A stretch of 14,095 bases of DNA from an uncultured Bacteroidia bacterium (GTDB taxonomy: Bacteria; Bacteroidota; Bacteroidia; Bacteroidales; UBA932), in the NCBI GenBank assembly GCA_902767355.1, contig CACXHG010000171.1:1-14095 (forward strand). Direction: 5' to 3'. Under the pieces are notes generated by a model, which was not told the DNA's origin, did not search any database, and worked only from the letters and a program-made list of their open reading frames with translations. This document shows positions 8,207 to 14,095 of the stretch, in pieces. Both the position numbers and the translations under genes were made by a program. Numbering within the stretch: position 1 is the first letter of the stretch; every line of letters begins with the position of its first letter.

Positions 8207-9294
8207 CGAACTATAAAAAGGCCTCTTTAATCTTAGAGAACGGAACGGTTTTCAGCGGATATGCCTTCGGCGCCAGTCGCCCGGCATCCGGGGAGACCGT
8301 TTTTTCTACCGCAATGGTGGGTTACACGGAAACCCTTACCGACCCGTCTTTCCAGGGTCAGATCCTGTGTGTCACCTATCCGCTGATAGGCAACTACGGT
8401 GTTCCCAAACAGGAACGGGACGCCGACGGCACCCTGCGCGCCTTCGAATCGGAGGCGATTCATGTGCGGGCGCTGGTCATAGGCGATCTGTCGTTCGACT
8501 TCAGCCATTGGAGCGCGGCCATGAGCCTGGACGAGTGGCTGCGGCGGGAGAACATCCCCGGCATCTGGGGCGTGGACACCAGGGCGCTGACGCAGATGCT
8601 TCGCGACAGTGGTTCCATGCTGGGTCAGATAGTGATGGAAGGGGACGAGCCTACTTCAGAGCTGGACGACCCCAACACCCGCAATCTGATAGAAGAGGTT
8701 TCCTGCAAGCAGCCCATACGCTATCGCGAGGGCGCCGGCAAGAAGGTGGTGGTGATTGACTGCGGCATCAAGCACAACATCATCCGCTGCCTGCTGGCCA
8801 CCGGAGTAGAGCTTATCCGCGTGCCTTGGGACTATGATTTCAACGCGGACCCCACTATGCGCGACTGGGACGGGCTGTTCATATCCAACGGTCCCGGCAA
8901 TCCGGATTTCTGCGGCGCTACGGTAGAGCACATCCGCGAATCGATGGCCTTCGGCAAGCCGATTTTCGGCATCTGCATGGGCAATCAGCTGCTGGCCAAG
9001 GCGGCCGGCGCCAAGACCTACAAGCTCAAATACGGCCACCGCGGACATAACCAGCCGGTGCGCATGATAGGCACCGACCGCTGCTTCATCACCTCCCAGA
9101 ACCACGGCTTTGCGGTGGACGACGCCACTCTGGGCAGCGACTGGGAGCCCTGGTTCGTGAATCTGAACGACGGAACCAACGAGGGCATACGCCACAAGAG
9201 CAAACCCTTCTTTTCCGTCCAGTTCCACCCGGAAGCATCTTCCGGCCCGCTGGATACGCAGTATTTGTTCAAGAAATTCGTCTCAATGCTCTAA
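8203..9294 (+). CDS. carA: Carbamoyl-phosphate synthase small subunit (glutamine amidotransferase)
   Basis: The 363-residue protein hydrolyses glutamine and passes ammonia to CarB for carbamoyl phosphate, the precursor of pyrimidines and arginine. The N-terminal CarA domain carries GETVFSTAMVGYTETLTDPSF (29-50) and GIWGVDTRALT (120-130). The class I amidotransferase domain starts at about 180 (VVVIDCGIKHNIIRCL). Its triad is complete: nucleophile Cys258 in GICMGNQ, with His342 and Glu344 in FHPEASSGP. Length is close to that of other CarA proteins. ATG 8203 overlaps the aldolase stop by 4 bases, and carB begins 3 bases after the carA stop, so coupled expression is likely. I see no pyrimidine-responsive leader, because the gene has no upstream intergenic space. 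Confidence 0.97.
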   Translation: MTNYKKASLILENGTVFSGYAFGASRPASGETVFSTAMVGYTETLTDPSFQGQILCVTYPLIGNYGVPKQERDADGTLRAFESEAIHVRALVIGDLSFDFSHWSAAMSLDEWLRRENIPGIWGVDTRALTQMLRDSGSMLGQIVMEGDEPTSELDDPNTRNLIEEVSCKQPIRYREGAGKKVVVIDCGIKHNIIRCLLATGVELIRVPWDYDFNADPTMRDWDGLFISNGPGNPDFCGATVEHIRESMAFGKPIFGICMGNQLLAKAAGAKTYKLKYGHRGHNQPVRMIGTDRCFITSQNHGFAVDDATLGSDWEPWFVNLNDGTNEGIRHKSKPFFSVQFHPEASSGPLDTQYLFKKFVSML

Positions 9295-9297
9295 ACT

Positions 9298-12200
9298 ATG
9301 GATACATCTATTAAAAAAGTATTGGTGCTCGGCTCAGGCGCTCTCAAGATAGGGCAGGCCGGCGAGTTTGACTACAGCGGCAGCCAGGCCCTCAAGGCCC
9401 TGCGCGAAGAGGGCATAGAGACGGTCCTGATCAATCCCAATATCGCCACGGTGCAGACCTCCGAGGGGGTTGCCGACAAGGTATATTTCCTGCCGGTGAC
9501 GCCTTTTTTCGTGGAGAAAATCATCGCCCGCGAAAAGCCCGACGGCATCCTGCTCAGCTTCGGCGGGCAGACGGCCCTCAACTGCGGAGTGGAGCTCTAC
9601 CGCAGCGGCGTTCTCGATAAATACGGCGTCAAGGTGCTCGGCACCCCCGTCAAGACCATCATAGACACCGAAGACCGCGAGGAGTTCGCGGCCCGCATGG
9701 AAGAGATAGGCGTCAAGATAATCCGCTCCTGCGCGGTGTCCAGCGTGGACGAGGCGGCAGCGGCGGCGGCAGAGCTGGGCTATCCTGTGATCCTGCGTGC
9801 GGCCTACGCCCTGGGCGGACTGGGCAGCGGCTTCTGCGACAACGAGCAGCAGCTGCGCTCCCTGGCAGAGAAATCCTTCTCATATTCGCCCCAGGTGCTG
9901 GTAGAAAAGTCGCTCAAAGGCTGGAAGGAGATAGAGTTCGAGGTGATGCGCGATTCCTACGACAACTGCATCGCGGTGTGCAACATGGAGAACTTCGATC
10001 CGCTGGGAATCCACACCGGCGAGAGCATAGTGGTGGCGCCGTGCCAGACGCTGGACAACCACGACATCAACCTGCTGCGCGAGCTGGCCATCAAGATAGT
10101 GCGCCACGTGGGCATAGTGGGCGAGTGCAACGTGCAGTATGCCTACGACCCCGGCAGCGACGACTACCGCGTCATCGAGCTCAACGCCCGCCTGTCGCGC
10201 TCTTCGGCACTGGCCAGCAAGGCGACCGGCTATCCTCTGGCCTTCGTGGCCGCCAAGCTCGGCCTGGGCTACGGCCTGCACGAACTTAAGAATTCCGTGA
10301 CCAAGACCACGCCGGCCTTCTTCGAACCGGCCATCGACTATATAGTCTGCAAGATTCCCCGCTGGGATTTGGGTAAATTCCACGGCGTATCGCGCAAGAT
10401 AGGCTCCAGCATGAAGTCTGTGGGCGAAGTCATGGCCATCGGCCGCAGCTTCGAGGAGGCGCTCCAGAAAGGCTTGCGGATGATAGGGCAGGGCGCCCAC
10501 GGTTTCGTGGGCAACAAAGAGTTGGAGGTGGACGACGTAGACGAGGCTCTGCGCGAACCCACCGACAAGCGTATCTTTGTGCTGGCCAAGGCTTTACAGC
10601 AAGGCTATACCATAGACCAGATTTATGAGCTCACCAAGATAGACCGCTGGTTTTTGCACAAGTGCCGCAACATGGTGGATACCCTGGCCGAACTGCAGAA
10701 GTATTCCAGCATAGAGGCTGTTCCCTTTGAGACGCTCAAGCTGGCCAAGTGCCAGGGCTTTTCCGACCATCAGATAGCCCGCGCCCTCTATAAGGATGCG
10801 CCCGGCATAGAGGCCCGCCAGGACGAGGTGCGCACCCGCCGCAAAGAGCTCGGCATCGTGCCCTATGTCAAGCAGATAGACACGCTGGCGGCGGAGTTCC
10901 CCGCACAGACCAACTATCTTTATCTGACCTACAACGGCTGCAAGCATGACATAGAATTCAGCGGCGACGGGCGCAGCGTGATAGTGCTCGGCAGCGGCGC
11001 GTACCGCATCGGCAGCAGCGTGGAGTTCGACTGGTGCAGCGTGAATGCCCTGCAGACCATACGCAACCTGGGCTGGAGGGGTGTGATGATCAATTACAAC
11101 CCCGAGACCGTATCTACCGACTACGACATCTGCGACCGCCTGTATTTCGACGAGCTCAGCTTCGAGCGCGTGATGGATATCTACGAGCTGGAGATGCCCC
11201 ACGGAGTGATAGTTTCCGTGGGCGGTCAGATTCCCAACAACCTGGCCCTGCGCCTGCACAACCACCAGGTGCGCATTCTCGGCACCAGTGCCGAGAACAT
11301 CGACCGCGCCGAGGACCGCAACAAGTTCTCGTCCATCGTGGATGCGCTGGGCATAGACCAGCCCAAGTGGAAGGAACTCACCTCGCTCAGCGAGATTCAT
11401 TCGTTTGTAGAGGAAGTCGGCTATCCGGTGCTGGTGCGGCCTTCCTACGTGCTTTCCGGCGCGGCCATGAACGTCTGCTACAGCGACGACGACCTGGAGC
11501 GTTTCCTGGCCATGGCGGCCGAGGTGTCCCAGAGCCATCCGGTCGTGGTGAGCGAGTTCATGCAGCGCTGCAAGGAGATAGAGTTCGATGCCGTGGCCGA
11601 CGGCGGCAATATCCTGGCCTACGCGATTTCCGAGCATATCGAGTTTGCCGGAGTACACTCCGGCGACGCCACCATAGTTTATCCGGCGCAGAAGATATAT
11701 GTCGAGACCATGCGCGTCATCAAGCGTGTGGCCCGCAAGATAGCCGCCGCGCTGGAGATTACCGGACCGTTCAACATCCAGTTCCTGGCCAAGGAGAATT
11801 TCGTGAAGGTCATCGAGTGCAACCTGCGCGCTTCGCGTTCTTTCCCCTTTGTGAGCAAGGTGTCCAAGATCAACCTGATAGAGCTGGCGACCCGCGCCAT
11901 GATGGGCGAGCACCCGGCTCCGGTGAGCAAAGACGAATTCGACTTCGACTACGTGGGCATCAAGGCCTCCCAGTTCTCGTTCACGCGTCTGCTGCAGGCC
12001 GACCCCGTGCTGGGCGTGGACATGGCCTCTACCGGTGAGGTGGGCTGCCTGGGCGACAATTTCGACGATGCGCTGCTCAAGAGCATCGTGTCGGTCGGTT
12101 ACGCCATACCTCAGAAAGGCATCCTGATTTCTTCCGGTGACGCCCTGCAGAAGGCTTCGCTGCTGGATGCCTGCCGACTGCTGGCCGCCAAGGGCTTCAA

Positions 12201-12549
12201 GATCTACGCCACCGGCGGCACCCAGCGCTATCTGACCGACAACGGCGTGTTCTGCACCCGTGCGCTCTGGCCGAGCGAGGTGGAGCAGGATCCGAGTCTT
12301 GCAGGCAAGTTCTCCGCAGCGCTTGACCTGCTGGAAAACAAGCAGATAGACCTGGTCATCAACATCCCCAAGAACTATACCCACGTGGAGCTTACCAACG
12401 GCTACCGCATCCGCCGCGCCGCCGTGGACTTCAACGTGCCGCTGATCACCAACGCTCGCCTGGCCACTGCCTTCGTGCGCGCCTTCTGCTCGATGGGCAT
12501 CGACTCCGTCAGCATCAAGACCGCCGAGGAGTTCTACCAGGGGAGGTAG
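9298..12549 (+). CDS. carB: Carbamoyl-phosphate synthase large subunit
   Basis: The 1083-residue protein (E. coli CarB is 1073) makes carbamoyl phosphate from bicarbonate, ammonia and two ATP. It has the standard duplicated layout. The first ATP-grasp half starts at VLGSGALKIGQAGEFDYSGS and contains ARLSRSSALASKATGYP. The linker/oligomerisation region is at about 400-550. The second half starts at about 563 (VIVLGSGAYRIGSSVEFDW) and contains VRPSYVLSGAAMNV and ECNLRASRSFPFVSK. A C-terminal MGS-like regulatory domain lies at about 940-1083 (LISSGDALQKASLLDACRLLAAKGFKIYATGGT). Several blocks (GECNVQYA, IPRWDLGKF, SMKSVGEVMAIGRSFEEALQK, NYNPETVSTDYDICDRLYFDELSFE) match my memory of the animal CAD synthetase domain better than E. 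coli CarB. The MGS domain suggests allosteric control, but the effector cannot be read. It is the last gene of the unit, with a hairpin directly behind it. Confidence 0.97.
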   Translation: MDTSIKKVLVLGSGALKIGQAGEFDYSGSQALKALREEGIETVLINPNIATVQTSEGVADKVYFLPVTPFFVEKIIAREKPDGILLSFGGQTALNCGVELYRSGVLDKYGVKVLGTPVKTIIDTEDREEFAARMEEIGVKIIRSCAVSSVDEAAAAAAELGYPVILRAAYALGGLGSGFCDNEQQLRSLAEKSFSYSPQVLVEKSLKGWKEIEFEVMRDSYDNCIAVCNMENFDPLGIHTGESIVVAPCQTLDNHDINLLRELAIKIVRHVGIVGECNVQYAYDPGSDDYRVIELNARLSRSSALASKATGYPLAFVAAKLGLGYGLHELKNSVTKTTPAFFEPAIDYIVCKIPRWDLGKFHGVSRKIGSSMKSVGEVMAIGRSFEEALQKGLRMIGQGAHGFVGNKELEVDDVDEALREPTDKRIFVLAKALQQGYTIDQIYELTKIDRWFLHKCRNMVDTLAELQKYSSIEAVPFETLKLAKCQGFSDHQIARALYKDAPGIEARQDEVRTRRKELGIVPYVKQIDTLAAEFPAQTNYLYLTYNGCKHDIEFSGDGRSVIVLGSGAYRIGSSVEFDWCSVNALQTIRNLGWRGVMINYNPETVSTDYDICDRLYFDELSFERVMDIYELEMPHGVIVSVGGQIPNNLALRLHNHQVRILGTSAENIDRAEDRNKFSSIVDALGIDQPKWKELTSLSEIHSFVEEVGYPVLVRPSYVLSGAAMNVCYSDDDLERFLAMAAEVSQSHPVVVSEFMQRCKEIEFDAVADGGNILAYAISEHIEFAGVHSGDATIVYPAQKIYVETMRVIKRVARKIAAALEITGPFNIQFLAKENFVKVIECNLRASRSFPFVSKVSKINLIELATRAMMGEHPAPVSKDEFDFDYVGIKASQFSFTRLLQADPVLGVDMASTGEVGCLGDNFDDALLKSIVSVGYAIPQKGILISSGDALQKASLLDACRLLAAKGFKIYATGGTQRYLTDNGVFCTRALWPSEVEQDPSLAGKFSAALDLLENKQIDLVINIPKNYTHVELTNGYRIRRAAVDFNVPLITNARLATAFVRAFCSMGIDSVSIKTAEEFYQGR

Positions 12550-12579
12550 GGTGGTTCCGGTTTACGGAAGACAGACAGC

Positions 12580-12612
12580 ACGCGGTGAACGAATAAGTTT
12601 CGTTCACCGCGT
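12580..12612 (+). terminator. Strong hairpin behind carB, probable operon terminator
   Basis: CGCGGTGAACGAA (12581-12593) pairs perfectly with TTCGTTCACCGCG (12599-12611) around a TAAGT loop, and A12580-T12612 adds a fourteenth pair. It begins 30 bases after the carB stop. There is no immediate T-run, so it may act with Rho or as an mRNA 3'-end stabiliser rather than as a classic intrinsic terminator. A smaller TTCCG/CGGAA hairpin precedes it at 12555-12569. Confidence 0.65.
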
Positions 12613-12639
12613 TGCCGTATTGATTGAGCGCCTTTTCGT

Positions 12640-12675
12640 GTCATCTCGAGCGAGCGAAGCGAGTCGAGAGATCTC
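12640..12675. repeat. REP-like palindromic intergenic repeat
   Basis: TCTCGA (12644-12649) and TCGAGA (12664-12669) form a stem around a loop built from GCGAGCGAAGCGAG. An overlapping perfect palindrome, GAGATCTC, lies at 12668-12675. The GTCATCTCGAGCGAGCGAAG-type wording is one I recognise as a dispersed intergenic repeat in many bacterial genomes. It usually sits between convergent genes, as here between carB and the DUF2442 gene, where it could serve as a bidirectional terminator. Copy number in this genome cannot be judged from one window. Confidence 0.55.
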
Positions 12676-12682
12676 TTCTCTT

Positions 12683-12925
12683 TCAGGCTGCGGGTTTGCT
12701 GTGCGCGTAGAGGTATTCGGGCGCAAGACCAATCTCGTTGTTCCAGTCCACCGTCCATCCGTCAAGAGTGTAATTCTTGAAATACTCGATGTCCTGTAGC
12801 TTGGTCAGAACGCCTTCGTCATACACAAGCGAAAAATCAAAGACACGTACATCTCCGTTGCTGAAAGATAATTTCAGAGTATAGTCGTGAAGATATTCCG
12901 CCCTGATGATGTGTAGGAGATCCAT
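12683..12925 (-). CDS. DUF2442 domain protein (possible antitoxin-like partner)
   Basis: The 80-residue protein has the DUF2442 pattern: a short beta-rich start (YTLKLSFSNGDVRVFDFSLV), then a hydrophobic middle (GVLTKLQDIEYFKNY), then the characteristic TVDWNNEIGLAPEYLY near the C-terminus. The molecular function of the family is unknown. It lies 12 bases behind the DUF4160 gene on the same strand, and these two families are common neighbours, so the two proteins probably act together. A small two-gene layout like this resembles a toxin-antitoxin module, but that is inference. The ATG at 12925 fits the family's usual length. The gene ends a few bases from the REP-like repeat. Its lower GC content differs from the upstream operon. 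Confidence 0.8.
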   Translation of the reverse strand: MDLLHIIRAEYLHDYTLKLSFSNGDVRVFDFSLVYDEGVLTKLQDIEYFKNYTLDGWTVDWNNEIGLAPEYLYAHSKPAA

Positions 12926-12937
12926 ACGTATTTTGAC

Positions 12938-13195
12938 TTAGTCCAATGGTTTAATCTTGTCGAAAGGTTGTAAAGTCTTCATTTTTTCCCAGTTATTCAG
13001 GAGTTCATCGCGGTGCAGGTCGAGCCACTCATAAACCATGTTGACAACCCGTCTTGGTAGACTGCCTCTAATTGTCCCCGTGCCGATATCTATTATTGCT
13101 TCATATCCTTGGTACTTCACATGGAAATGTGGAGGGTTATGGTCGCTGAAAAACATCGAGATGACAATACCATAGAAAGAACTGATTTCGGGCAT
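12938..13195 (-). CDS. DUF4160 domain protein (possible toxin-like partner of DUF2442)
   Basis: The 85-residue protein begins MPEISSFYGIVISMFF and carries the DUF4160 hallmark HNPPHFHVKY at 19-28, followed by YEAIIDIGTGTI and a helical half ending WEKMKTLQPFDKI. The His-rich motif (His19, His23, His25) looks like a metal or nucleic-acid binding site, but no activity is established that I know of. ATG 13195 is chosen over the in-frame ATG at 13312 for three reasons: family members start at MPxIS, AAAGG stands just before 13195, and a good promoter lies between the two possible starts. It is the first gene of a two-gene minus-strand unit with DUF2442. Confidence 0.82.
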   Translation of the reverse strand: MPEISSFYGIVISMFFSDHNPPHFHVKYQGYEAIIDIGTGTIRGSLPRRVVNMVYEWLDLHRDELLNNWEKMKTLQPFDKIKPLD

Positions 13196-13209
13196 AAACC
13201 TTTCAATTG

Positions 13210-13240
13210 CAAAATTAACAATAATCCTAACGCATACAAA
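13210..13240 (-). promoter_or_regulatory. Bacteroides-type promoter for the DUF4160-DUF2442 pair
   Basis: On the minus strand TTTG (13240-13237) is followed after exactly 19 bases by TAATTTTG (13217-13210). This matches the Bacteroidota primary sigma consensus of a -33 TTTG and a -7 TAnnTTTG at normal spacing. Transcription would begin around 13205, giving a leader of about 10 bases containing AAAGG before ATG 13195. Both boxes match exactly, though AT-rich DNA raises the chance rate. Confidence 0.6.
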
Positions 13241-13536
13241 GATCATAATGACCTCGTCGCGAAACTGAAATAATCCGGAAATCGGCTGAAATCGTTCTGA
13301 TTTAGGAATCAACCTACCGCAATGCTTTATATACCAGCTGCTTGACCTATGCTTAGGGTGTTTTTGGAAAAGTTTACGAAGTGGCTTTTTAAAAAGAGTA
13401 TTTGCAGGGCAAGGTGGTTAACATCCTACGTTAACCCTTATGAAGAAGCGAAATGATCAGCCAATGGAGCAGAGGCGAAAATGATTCTTTTTCAAAAACG
13501 CAGGCACTTTTCAATTATTTTTCATAATTTTACACC
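13241..13536. other. AT-rich intergenic stretch without a supported gene
   Basis: I see no convincing coding frame here. It contains a perfect 12-base palindrome (CTTTTTAAAAAG, 13385-13396) and a hairpin with a 7-bp stem and 7-base loop (GGTTAAC/GTTAACC, 13416-13436). It also has two near-identical short direct repeats (GCGAAATGAT at 13448-13457 and GCGAAAATGAT at 13475-13485). None is recognisable as a known element. Confidence 0.5.
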
Positions 13537-13551
13537 GTTGCTTGAAGCAAC
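13537..13551. other. Small hairpin next to the long inverted repeat
   Basis: GTTGCT pairs with AGCAAC around a three-base TGA loop, 4 bases before the outer arm of the long hairpin. It could be an accessory stem of the same RNA or an unrelated palindrome. Confidence 0.4.
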
Positions 13552-13555
13552 AGAC

Positions 13556-13751
13556 ATAAAAGTGTTATCGCTTTAATCCTTTGTTGGAAATCTGGACAGT
13601 TTCTGAACGCAAGGTTGAGCGGCGCTTTCACCCTGTATGGCAATCTGTGCCCTCCGGCACACTCCCATACCGGTGTGGAGTGACGTTTATTTGCGTTCAG
13701 GTAGTCCAGAGCCTCCAACAAAGTAAACGGTCCGCTCCACACTTTTTTTAT
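13556..13751 (+). ncRNA. Long rod-like hairpin: candidate structured RNA or MITE-like inverted repeat
   Basis: Nested arms pair along about 190 bases. From outside in these are AAAAGTGT 13558-13565 with ACACTTTT 13739-13746; CTTTGTTGGA 13579-13588 with TCCAACAAAG 13714-13723; TCTGGAC 13591-13597 with GTCCAGA 13704-13710; CTGAACGCAA 13603-13612 with TTGCGTTCAG 13691-13700; CACC 13629-13632 with GGTG 13672-13675; GTATGG 13635-13640 with CCATAC 13665-13670; and TGTGCC 13646-13651 with GGCACA 13656-13661 around a CTCC loop. The plus strand is preferred because its 3' side runs into seven T's (13743-13749). Candidates are a 6S-like RNA, a retron msr-msd region or a MITE; nothing visible decides between them. 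A 97-residue minus-strand frame across it is probably fortuitous. Confidence 0.55.
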
Positions 13752-13794
13752 TAACAACTTATTCGTAATGGGGTATACGAGAGTATAATTTATT

Positions 13795-14082
13795 ATGTGC
13801 AGCGACATCCGCAGACTTAACAAAAACGCGATATTGTTATTTCTCCCAAAAAGTCTTCATTCAGAACCTAGGAACCAATGGATAGAAGATGTATTTGCGC
13901 CAGGAAATTATGATAAACTTATGGCCATTAAAGCTATGACAGAACGACTTAAGGCTCTTGAAGAAATAGGTTGTCATATCAAGGGCATTGGGAAGAAGAC
14001 GATAGATGCAACACTTGCATATTTTGAGAATCAGTTAGCTGACATAGAAAGGAATAAAAGAAAAGTAATCAAAACTAAATAG
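13795..14082 (+). CDS. Hypothetical small protein, unrecognised
   Basis: This 95-residue frame is closed upstream by a stop at 13786-13788. I do not recognise the family. The C-terminal half (MAIKAMTERLKALEEIGCHI, then KGIGKKTIDATLAYFENQLADIERNKRKVIKTK) looks like charged amphipathic helices, possibly coiled-coil, with a basic tail. The N-terminal 40 residues are less protein-like, and a shorter start at ATG 13921 (53 residues) is possible. No signal peptide or transmembrane segment is evident. Codon use is AT-rich, unlike the upstream operon. It follows the long hairpin by about 45 bases on the same strand. An ATG at 14087 (Met-Lys-Ser) starts 4 bases after its stop and may open a further gene cut by the window edge, which would support translation of this ORF. 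Confidence 0.45.
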   Translation: MCSDIRRLNKNAILLFLPKSLHSEPRNQWIEDVFAPGNYDKLMAIKAMTERLKALEEIGCHIKGIGKKTIDATLAYFENQLADIERNKRKVIKTK

Positions 14083-14095
14083 TACGATGAAGTCC

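Noticed and set aside
10594..12384. 596-codon minus-strand frame opposite carB
   Set aside because: carB is unmistakable on the other strand. The antisense translation shows no recognisable family and follows the third-base pattern of carB.
12534..12758. Minus-strand frame across the carB end and the REP-like repeat
   Set aside because: Its translation contains the SLDSLRSLEMT type of string that arises when this palindromic repeat is translated, and it overlaps the terminator hairpin and the DUF2442 gene.
13195..13312. Longer N-terminus for the DUF4160 protein
   Set aside because: The extra 39 residues do not resemble the family, and the promoter lies inside that stretch, so ATG 13195 is the better start.
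13556..13751. Integron attC site
   Set aside because: attC sites have outward core boxes ending AAC and beginning GTT at the extremities. Here the strongest arms read TTTGTTGGA/TCCAACAAA with the opposite polarity, and no integrase or cassette pattern is seen.
13530..13823. 97-residue minus-strand frame over the long inverted repeat
   Set aside because: Nearly all of it lies in the two arms of the hairpin, so its sequence is explained by base-pairing. I recognise no protein family. It is kept only as an alternative to be tested.
12550..14095. CRISPR array or tRNA gene
   Set aside because: I found no regularly spaced direct repeats of CRISPR length and no cloverleaf with a TTC-type T-loop in the AT-rich part.

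Overview
The window looks like a GC-rich chromosome segment from a member of the Bacteroidales (Bacteroidota). The evidence is a bacterial GH3-fold protein of the type common in that phylum, secreted GH36 glycosidases, near-absence of Shine-Dalgarno sequences, a TTTG-N19-TAnnTTTG promoter of the Bacteroides type, and a CarB that resembles animal CAD more than E. coli CarB. The genus cannot be fixed from the sequence.

Bases 1-12549 hold seven closely packed plus-strand genes that read as one transcription unit. They are a GH3-superfamily acyl-acid amido synthetase-like protein (5' end cut by the window), a cytoplasmic GH13 alpha-amylase-family enzyme, a secreted GH36 alpha-galactosidase-like enzyme, a second secreted GH36 paralogue, a two-domain class II aldolase/adducin protein, carA and carB. 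After the 33-base gap behind the first gene, junctions are 2-5 bases apart or overlap by 4 bases. A 14-bp hairpin directly behind carB is the likely terminator. Glycosidases and a sugar-phosphate-type aldolase are thus co-transcribed with the carbamoyl-phosphate synthetase that feeds pyrimidine and arginine synthesis.

Two genes in this unit carry a degenerate copy of a catalytic domain beside an intact one. The second GH36 has lost the nucleophile, the acid/base and other active-site residues while keeping the fold and signal peptide. The second half of the aldolase has lost the metal ligands and catalytic glutamate kept by the first half. The tandem intact/dead GH36 pair is the strongest candidate here for an undescribed system.

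Bases 12550-12682 hold the carB terminator and a REP-like palindromic repeat. From about 12683 the DNA becomes AT-rich and accessory in character. A minus-strand pair, DUF4160 then DUF2442, resembles a toxin-antitoxin module in size and layout and has its own good promoter. About 360 bases upstream of that pair lies a long, nearly rod-like imperfect inverted repeat (13556-13751). It ends in a T-run and probably is a structured RNA or a MITE-like element. The window closes with an unrecognised 95-residue ORF and the first codons of what may be a further gene.
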